11,091 nt of DNA from CAZWSX01 sp964636985 (GTDB taxonomy: Bacteria > Planctomycetota > Planctomycetia > Pirellulales > Pirellulaceae): NCBI GenBank assembly GCA_964636985.1, contig CAZWSX010000070.1, positions 1 to 11,091 of the forward strand, written 5' to 3'. Within the stretch, counting starts at the first letter, position 1, and every line of letters starts with the position of its first letter. Of the stretch, positions 6,235 to 11,091 are shown in pieces. Under the pieces are notes generated by a model. That model was not told the DNA's origin, made no database searches, and saw only the letters and a program-made list of their open reading frames with translations. The position numbers were made by a program, and so were the translations under genes.

Positions 6235-6744
6235 CTACGAAGCGGAAACGCTCGATCGGCCGGCGATCCCCTTCGGGGCCGGAACGCTGGTGGCCGGTGC
6301 ATCGTCTTGCGGCATCGGCACTTTGTGAGCTGAGACCTGGTTCAGTCGGGCGCTCACCAGGTGCGGCATCCACATCGCCTTGCCGACCAACTCGATCAGC
6401 ACATCGGGATCGAAAGGCTTGCGGAGGAAGTAGGCGCTGCCCATTTCGCTCGAACGGCGAATCACGTCGGGCAATTGGCTGTTGGAAGCGAACATCACCG
6501 GGATATCGTCGCATCCGGGAATCGTTCGCAGGTCGCGGCACAGATCGAGCCCGCTTTCCTTACCGAGTTGCACGTCGCACAAAATCAGGTCAAGCGGCTG
6601 CGTCCGGGCGGCCTTCATCGCGGCTTCGCGGTCGCGAGCGCACCAGCACTCGTATCCGGCCATATTGAGGACGGCGGCGGTGCCCGTCAGTTGGATGGGG
6701 TCGTTATCGATCACCAGGATCGCTGCGGAAGTGCGTGCGGACAT
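6235..6744 (-). CDS. Single-domain response regulator (receiver only)
   Basis: From the ATG at 6744 the product is 169 residues. A further in-frame ATG at 6828 would add 28 residues, but these (MATGNKDVVLCQRKG...) do not fit a receiver and lack a Shine-Dalgarno, so the shorter form starting MSARTSAAILVIDNDP is preferred. It is a CheY-like receiver: acidic pair Asp13/Asp15, phospho-acceptor Asp57 (LILCDVQLG), Ser87 at the switch Thr/Ser position (VMFASNS) and Lys109 before Pro110 (FLRKPFD). The core ends near residue 125. The last 45 residues are an Ala/Pro/Ser-rich, probably disordered tail with no DNA-binding or enzymatic domain. It would act through protein contacts after phosphorylation by an unlinked histidine kinase; no kinase is adjacent. 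It faces the 5034-6149 gene convergently and shares its terminator. Confidence 0.88.
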   Translation of the reverse strand: MSARTSAAILVIDNDPIQLTGTAAVLNMAGYECWCARDREAAMKAARTQPLDLILCDVQLGKESGLDLCRDLRTIPGCDDIPVMFASNSQLPDVIRRSSEMGSAYFLRKPFDPDVLIELVGKAMWMPHLVSARLNQVSAHKVPMPQDDAPATSVPAPKGIAGRSSVSAS

Positions 6745-6920
6745 TGCGGGTGCCTTCGAGGAAAGTAAGACGCATCTGGCGGCGCCTTTCCGTTGGCACA
6801 ACACTACGTCCTTGTTTCCCGTCGCCATTACGGCTTATCGAGACGGCACCCCTTCGCTGATGAAAAAATGTTCCCCCAATCGCGTAACCGGAACGGTCGA
6901 TACAACCGGACCCCGTAAAA

Positions 6921-6938
6921 AGGGCAGAAAAGGGCCCT
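6921..6938 (-). terminator. Weak terminator-like hairpin at the end of the ABC operon
   Basis: On the minus strand AGGGC and GCCCT enclose an 8-nt loop and are followed by TTTTAC. The stem is only 5 bp and overlaps the permease stop codon, so it is a marginal candidate. The rest of the 6745-6936 gap shows no other clear element. Confidence 0.35.
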
Positions 6939-8517
6939 ATTGATTCCTGTTCCACGCTAGTGCCAGTGGCGCCGTGGCGATGGGGGCCACGGCGACGGCC
7001 ATCAGGCCGATCGCGAAGAGGTAAACGGGAAAGCTCGCAATGGGGTGCTGAACCCATTCGTACACGACCACTCCGCTCAGCGCGCCCCATACGATCGCAG
7101 CGCCCCAAACGGCCGTACTGTTGACGAACGAAACGCGGTAGGCCCTGGCGTATGCCCACATTGTTCCTACGACAAAAGCAATCCCGCTCGTAGCCAGAAT
7201 GCCATTGAGTAGTTGCGACCGCACCTCGGGTGAGAGAAGGAATTTCGAAAGAGCGAGCAGTACGATCCCCGACAGAAGCAATCCGACAAAGATCGGTCCC
7301 CACCACTTCAATTGGCCCATCATCGTGCCTGAAGTGACGATGGCGAACACGGTCCAAAAGCCAAGCAGCGTCGCGGGTAAGTACCACCAATACACGCCGT
7401 TTTCGAATACCGATTCTGGGATGGCATTCATAAGGTACAGGATCGCGAACGAATGGGCGAAGGCGACGAACCAAATCCCCCATGCAATCACGATGCTTAG
7501 CGCGCCGGCTTTGAGGATCGTTCGCGACATGTCGATGGTCTTCATGGGCCGCGTACCGAGAAAGTTGCCCATGTCGAAGTTGGAGTCATTCGGCCCGGTG
7601 TTGCCGAAGACAAGCCCTCCCAGCACCGCAAGTCCGCTCAACAAGTTGCCACCGACCAGAAAGGCCGCCATCAAGGCTTCCGGATCGCGAACGAAAATTC
7701 CCCAGGTTCCCAGTCCCGCCACAAGGCACGTCACAACGACGGCCGGCATGGCCCATCCCTTTTTGGTCCACTCGAACCAAAACTGCGCCTGCTCGGGAGT
7801 GCGTAGCGAGAGACCTTCGTTGTACTCCGAGTCGAAGACGCGATTGAGCCAGGCGATGATTCCGAATGAACCAAGTGGCTCGCCGCAACGATTTCGGGCG
7901 ACACCGATTATGCCAAGCCAATACGACAGAACAGCGATGGCCAGCAGGAACACAACACCCAACGGCGTGACCTCGGTCCACGGGTGAGTCGGCTGCGCGA
8001 ACATCGGCCCATACTGCGATTTCAGCCAGAGGCCTAGAACGGCGCCGAAGAGTCCGACTAACCAAGGGAGCCAAGCCGACTTTTCGCTGAACCAGAGCGA
8101 GGCCTGGATTGTCACCACCGCAACAGCCGAAAACAACGCCGGGCCCCAGAGCGCCCATTTCAAATCAAAAACCGAGTTGATGATCAACGTGCTGACAACG
8201 ACTTGCGAAGCCATTAGAACCGCAGCGGGAATCATGTGCGATGCCACCAGCGACGCAGTCGTAATGGGATACACATAGAGACGCGACGCAGAGCCTTGCG
8301 CGATAAAGATGGCTACCCCAAAGGCCAGAACGTTAACCTGAAGGAGCATCAGTTGCATCAAAAGCATGACGGGCTCTTCGGCAGCGAGCGCTCCGTCGTA
8401 GCGGAGCGCCGTCAACAGGAGCAATGGCAACGCGTTCGCGCCCAGAAAGCCGAACGCCAATTCCCACCCTCCGCGCCGGAACATTTCCCAGGTGATGGCT
8501 AACGGAATCGATCGCAT
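6937..8517 (-). CDS. ABC transporter permease, large multi-spanning membrane subunit
   Basis: This 526-residue protein is very hydrophobic, with about 12-14 predicted membrane segments (roughly residues 20-40, 50-74, 94-114, 124-142, 148-166, 184-206, 256-275, 284-305, 334-362, 378-398, 406-428, 437-458, 466-487 and 495-520). A soluble loop at about 207-255 (RNRCGEPLGS...EQAQFWFEWTKKGW) and a conserved-looking NFDMGNFLGTRPM segment near 313-325 interrupt them. The layout suggests two six- or seven-helix halves fused, as in ABC-2-like exporters. GGAG lies 8 nt before the ATG. It follows the ATPase gene by 31 bp on the same strand and must be its membrane partner. In YtrA-regulated systems such transporters often handle envelope-active compounds, antibiotics or unknown metabolites; the substrate is not readable from sequence. 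Confidence 0.88.
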   Translation of the reverse strand: MRSIPLAITWEMFRRGGWELAFGFLGANALPLLLLTALRYDGALAAEEPVMLLMQLMLLQVNVLAFGVAIFIAQGSASRLYVYPITTASLVASHMIPAAVLMASQVVVSTLIINSVFDLKWALWGPALFSAVAVVTIQASLWFSEKSAWLPWLVGLFGAVLGLWLKSQYGPMFAQPTHPWTEVTPLGVVFLLAIAVLSYWLGIIGVARNRCGEPLGSFGIIAWLNRVFDSEYNEGLSLRTPEQAQFWFEWTKKGWAMPAVVVTCLVAGLGTWGIFVRDPEALMAAFLVGGNLLSGLAVLGGLVFGNTGPNDSNFDMGNFLGTRPMKTIDMSRTILKAGALSIVIAWGIWFVAFAHSFAILYLMNAIPESVFENGVYWWYLPATLLGFWTVFAIVTSGTMMGQLKWWGPIFVGLLLSGIVLLALSKFLLSPEVRSQLLNGILATSGIAFVVGTMWAYARAYRVSFVNSTAVWGAAIVWGALSGVVVYEWVQHPIASFPVYLFAIGLMAVAVAPIATAPLALAWNRNQ

Positions 8518-8548
8518 GTTGAAATCTCCGTGCGAGCGGCTGTGGCTC

Positions 8549-9451
8549 TCACCCTTGGATCCGCGTCACAAAAATCTCATCTAGCGAGAGCGCTTGCTCG
8601 TCGACGACCGTGGCGCCCATCGCTTCGGCAGCTCGTCGCAATTGCTCGCTTTCGCCGCTGCACGTGTAGGTCCACTCGGCACCTTGTCCCTTCGAGGAAA
8701 TTGTTCCCACGAGCGACGGCGGCTGCTCGTGTGCCTGCTCGAATCGCAACGTCAATCGGCGATGCTGAGCCTTGATCTCGTCCATCGATGCCGTGAGCAT
8801 GATTCGCCCTTGGTGGATCATGGCGACCCGGTCGGCCACCCGCTCTACTTCGTCGAGCAGATGCGACGAGAAGAGCACGGTCCGCCCTTCGTCGGCAATC
8901 GTACGAATAATGGCGCCGAGAATGTCGCGCCGCACTACGGGGTCGAGCCCGGACGAGGGCTCGTCGAGCACTAACAGTTCGGGGCGATGCGCCAACGCCA
9001 CCAGCAACCCCGCACGTGCTCGCTGTCCTCGCGATAACGTCTTGACCCTCGCCTTGGCATCCAGGTCGAAGGCGTCGCGCAGTTCTTCGGCGTAGGCGTT
9101 GTCCCAGTTCGGGAAGAATGCCTGTGTGTACTGCATCAATTCGCCGACCCGCATCCAGTCGGGCAGGTCGCGATCTTCCGACAGGTAGCCGATCCGGCCA
9201 AGCGTGCCGACGGGATTCTCGACCGGGTTCATGCCGAAAACCTGCACGGTCCCTTGCTGGGGCTTCAGCAGCCCCAGGATGTGCTTGATAAGAGTCGTCT
9301 TGCCGGCGCCATTGCCGCCAATCAATCCGAAGACGCCGCCGCGCGGGACCGTGAGCGATAGCTCATCGAGTGCCATTTTGTCGCCAAAGCGTCGCGAGAC
9401 GCGGCGAATATCGACGATCGGCGGAGGCGACGAGGGGAAAGGATCGGTCAT
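8549..9451 (-). CDS. ABC transporter ATP-binding protein
   Basis: This 300-residue cytoplasmic ATPase should power the downstream permease. The nucleotide-binding domain spans about residues 13-225: Walker A GGNGAGKT (45-52), signature LSRGQ (139-143), Walker B LLVLDEP with catalytic Glu164, D-loop SGLD (167-170) and H-loop His197 in SSHLLDEVE. The Q-loop position reads IGYLSEDRDLP, with Glu92 instead of Gln; this is seen in many ABC-2 family ATPases and need not mean inactivity. Residues 226-300 form the C-terminal extension typical of exporter-type ATPases (RLTLRFEQ..., DEIFVTRI). It starts 3 bp after the regulator's stop, so the two are translated from one message and probably coupled. Confidence 0.95.
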   Translation of the reverse strand: MTDPFPSSPPPIVDIRRVSRRFGDKMALDELSLTVPRGGVFGLIGGNGAGKTTLIKHILGLLKPQQGTVQVFGMNPVENPVGTLGRIGYLSEDRDLPDWMRVGELMQYTQAFFPNWDNAYAEELRDAFDLDAKARVKTLSRGQRARAGLLVALAHRPELLVLDEPSSGLDPVVRRDILGAIIRTIADEGRTVLFSSHLLDEVERVADRVAMIHQGRIMLTASMDEIKAQHRRLTLRFEQAHEQPPSLVGTISSKGQGAEWTYTCSGESEQLRRAAEAMGATVVDEQALSLDEIFVTRIQG

Positions 9452-9454
9452 AGG

Positions 9455-9850
9455 TCACTCTGCCTTTCGCGACGCGAGCATGGCCGCGTGCCGCTGTTGA
9501 AGGAGTTTGACAAGGTCTTCTACGTTGACGTCCATGTGCTGTGCTTCAGCCAGCAGGGCGTCGATCCGTTCCGTGAGAATCTTGATCCGCTCGCGCCGGG
9601 CCAGCGGCGAACCTTGGTCGGAAACATAGGTTCCGGCCGTCCGCCTTTTCTCGACGATGCCGGCGGTTTCGAGGTCGCGATAGGCTCGCGCGACGGTGTT
9701 TGGATTGATCAACAGCTGCTCGGCCAGAACGCGAATCGGCGGCAGCTCTTCGCCCGCGACCAGCCGTCCCGAGGCGACCAGAAACTTGATCTGGTTGACG
9801 ATCTGGAGGTAGATCGGCACGCCGTCGTTAGTGGAAATGTGGATTTGCAC
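9455..9850 (-). CDS. GntR-family transcriptional regulator, YtrA subfamily
   Basis: I chose the GTG at 9848-9850 as start, giving 131 residues and the typical YtrA beginning (M/V)QIHISTNDGVPIYLQIVNQIK. A TTG at 9865 would add five residues that do not fit the family. A winged helix-turn-helix occupies about residues 10-77, with recognition helix NPNTVARAYRDLE (49-61) and wing GIVEKRRTAGTYVS. The short helical C-terminus (about 85-131) is the usual YtrA dimerisation part, without the large ligand-binding domain of FadR or HutC types. YtrA regulators generally repress the ABC genes next to them and release in response to a stress or compound. Here the gene heads the operon with the ATPase and permease, and a palindrome lies 41 bp upstream (9891-9918). 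High confidence in family; the inducer is unknown. Confidence 0.92.
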   Translation of the reverse strand: MQIHISTNDGVPIYLQIVNQIKFLVASGRLVAGEELPPIRVLAEQLLINPNTVARAYRDLETAGIVEKRRTAGTYVSDQGSPLARRERIKILTERIDALLAEAQHMDVNVEDLVKLLQQRHAAMLASRKAE

Positions 9851-9890
9851 AAGGAATTTCCGCAAGTGTTGGGTCCGGCGTCCGTTGTGT

Positions 9891-9918
9891 CACTTGTATT
9901 AACGCAATGATACAAATG
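9891..9918. promoter_or_regulatory. Palindromic operator candidate for the GntR/YtrA regulator
   Basis: The half-sites CACTTGTAT and ATACAAATG, complementary at 8 of 9 positions, are separated by 10 bp, so their centres lie 19 bp apart. The GTAT...ATAC core fits the general GntR pattern of GT..TA/TA..AC dyads. It lies 41 bp upstream of the regulator's start, where binding would block transcription of the operon. It is also about 157 bp upstream of the divergent propeller gene, which could therefore be co-regulated. The palindrome is seen; binding is inferred. Confidence 0.6.
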
Positions 9919-9962
9919 TCCGGCGGAGCGTCAAGGCGACAAATTGAGAAGAACTTTTTAGG

Positions 9963-9977
9963 CGGCACAAAATGCCG
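9963..9977. repeat. Short hairpin in the divergent region before the propeller gene
   Basis: CGGCA and TGCCG enclose CAAAA. The structure is small and lacks a T run. I see no other clear promoter or operator for the plus-strand gene in 9919-10074. Confidence 0.3.
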
Positions 9978-10074
9978 AAGCTTGCAGCTAGATTAGGTTT
10001 CACGCGGGCGTCCCTCGTCCGACCTGCCACCTCTCGCCTACCGCTCGTTTCCTCCACGCTTGAAGCCCTACGTT

Positions 10075-11076
10075 ATGCGCACCTTCTTTTCGCTCATCTT
10101 GTTGATCGTTGCTTTGCCCGCATTGGGCGAGGAGCCAGTTCGTTGGATTAAGGAAGCCAACGCGCCGTGGACGCCGCGCGATAGCCAAGGCGAAGTTGTC
10201 TTCAAAGACCGCATGTGGATCTTCGGCGGGTGGTTCGATTCGTTTCACGCACCGCCGCGCGACGTTTGGAGTTCTGCCGATGGCAAAACGTGGGACAAAG
10301 TCACCGACGAAGCGCCGTGGAAGCACAGCGACTTGCCGATGACCATTGCCTACGACAACAAGATGTGGCTGATGGGGGGCTGGTACAACGGGCGACTGGA
10401 AGGACGCTCGGCCGGCAATGAGGTGTGGACTTCAACTAACGGCAAAGACTGGGATCAAGTGACCGCCAGTGCCGGATGGACGCCGCGGTGCGCGGCGGCT
10501 TTGGTCGAGTTCAACGGGGAAATGTTTTTGCTCGGCGGAACCGAGAAGTACTACTTCGGCGACGAAAAGGATTTGCGGAACGACGTCTGGAAATCGAAAG
10601 ACGGCAAGGAGTGGCAACTCGTCACCGTTAACGCCGGTTGGTCACCGCGAGCGTACCACCAAGCGGCCGTGCTCAACGGCAAGCTCTACGTCTTCGGCGG
10701 TGGCAATTACGATCCGCCATCGCTGTACCAAGCCAAGAACGACGTCTGGGTGACCGAAGACGGCAAGAATTGGTCGCAAGTAACCGACGCCGCGCCGTGG
10801 TCGCCGCGGCTGTGGTTCTCGTCAGCCGTCTATCGCGATCGGATGTGGGTGGTCGGCGGTTGGTCGAACCACCCCAGCAAGAACTGGCCCGACGTGTGGC
10901 ACTCAACCGACGGCAAAACGTGGACCCAGCTCAAAACGGAAGGAAGCTGGAAAGAACGCCACGAGCACAGCTTGTTCGTTTTTCAAGATAAACTCTGGAT
11001 CGCGGGAGGCCATGCGCAACCGCTGAGCAACGAGGTTTGGTCTTTGCAGGTGCCGAAGGATTGGAAAGAGGAATAA
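10075..11076 (+). CDS. Exported Kelch-like six-repeat beta-propeller protein
   Basis: The ATG at 10075 gives 333 residues and a clean signal peptide (MRTFFSLILLIVALPALGEE, cleavage near residue 18). A TTG five codons earlier is less likely because it would put MKPYV ahead of this. Six repeats follow with glycine pairs at 51-52, 101-102, 154-155, 208-209, 261-262 and 311-312, i.e. 50-54 residues apart. Each reads W(S/T)PR, then (R/K)-(M/L)-W-(I/V)-x-GG, then (N/D/R)-(D/E)-VW-x-S-x-DGK-x-W-x-x-V. The GG pair is the Kelch hallmark, while the DGKxW turn is an added feature of this protein; the last repeat lacks the DG. Six or seven blades would form a propeller that binds a ligand or partner in the periplasm or outside. 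I see no galactose-oxidase copper ligands, so an enzyme role is unsupported. It is divergent from the GntR operon and may be followed by another gene on the same strand. Confidence 0.9.
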   Translation: MRTFFSLILLIVALPALGEEPVRWIKEANAPWTPRDSQGEVVFKDRMWIFGGWFDSFHAPPRDVWSSADGKTWDKVTDEAPWKHSDLPMTIAYDNKMWLMGGWYNGRLEGRSAGNEVWTSTNGKDWDQVTASAGWTPRCAAALVEFNGEMFLLGGTEKYYFGDEKDLRNDVWKSKDGKEWQLVTVNAGWSPRAYHQAAVLNGKLYVFGGGNYDPPSLYQAKNDVWVTEDGKNWSQVTDAAPWSPRLWFSSAVYRDRMWVVGGWSNHPSKNWPDVWHSTDGKTWTQLKTEGSWKERHEHSLFVFQDKLWIAGGHAQPLSNEVWSLQVPKDWKEE

Positions 11077-11084
11077 ACGAACCT

Positions 11085-11091
11085 ATGCCCC
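11085..11091 (+). CDS. Possible start of a next gene, cut by the window end
   Basis: An ATG at 11085-11087 follows the propeller stop by 8 bp and has an AGAGGA sequence 12 nt upstream, so it could begin a co-transcribed gene. Only two codons are visible, too little to confirm. Confidence 0.25.

Noticed and set aside
8549..9451. Loss of the Q-loop glutamine in the ABC ATPase (Glu92) as a sign of inactivation
   Set aside because: This substitution is common in ABC-2 type ATPases, and all catalytic motifs are otherwise intact.
10060..10074. TTG start for the propeller gene
   Set aside because: The ATG at 10075 yields a better signal peptide; the extra five residues add nothing recognisable.
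10075..11076. Galactose oxidase or sialidase assignment
   Set aside because: No copper ligands, Tyr-Cys pair or Asp-box motifs (SxDxGxxW) with proper spacing are seen; the DGKxW turns are similar only in part.
1..11091. CRISPR array, tRNA, rRNA, insertion sequence, prophage or defence system
   Set aside because: No regularly spaced repeats, cloverleaf, transposase-like frame or defence-type enzyme motif was found on either strand.

Overview
The window looks like chromosomal DNA from a planctomycete, probably of the Pirellulales. That placement is inferred from gene content and style, not from a marker gene. The clues are moderately high GC, long secreted proteins with no recognised family, a lysine-rich coiled coil fused to an OprO/OprP-type porin, a 19-cysteine exported protein of a kind I associate with this phylum, a HEAT-repeat protein with a secreted-type N-terminal domain, and a GntR(YtrA)-ABC module. 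I see no rRNA, tRNA, CRISPR array, transposase, integrase or phage gene.

Layout from left to right. (1) 39-1622, minus strand: a HEAT-repeat protein whose N-terminus appears incomplete. (2) 1811-2332 and 2397-3887, minus strand: a Cys-rich exported protein downstream of an outer-membrane porin, 64 bp apart and probably co-transcribed. The porin has a strong hairpin in its presumed 5' leader. (3) 4130-4720, minus strand: a TrpG/PabA-type glutamine amidotransferase, without its synthase partner in the window. (4) 4721-5033: a divergent intergenic stretch packed with inverted repeats. (5) 5034-6149, plus strand: an exported protein I cannot assign, ended by a GC-rich hairpin that also seems to serve the next gene. 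(6) 6235-6744, minus strand: an orphan single-domain response regulator. (7) 9850 down to 6937, minus strand: a compact operon of GntR/YtrA regulator, ABC ATPase and large ABC permease, with a clear palindrome (9891-9918) just upstream as the candidate operator. (8) 10075-11076, plus strand: an exported six-repeat Kelch-like beta-propeller, after which another gene may begin at 11085.

How they work together: only two groups look functionally linked. These are the porin/Cys-rich pair at the cell envelope and the GntR-ABC operon, in which a ligand-responsive repressor probably controls its own transporter. The other genes look like independent housekeeping or exported-protein loci. I found no convincing evidence of a new multi-gene system. 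The observations most worth following up are the predicted YtrA-type operator, the repeat-dense divergent region, the porin leader hairpin, the unassigned 371-residue protein, and the stop-interrupted signal-peptide-like codons ahead of the HEAT protein.
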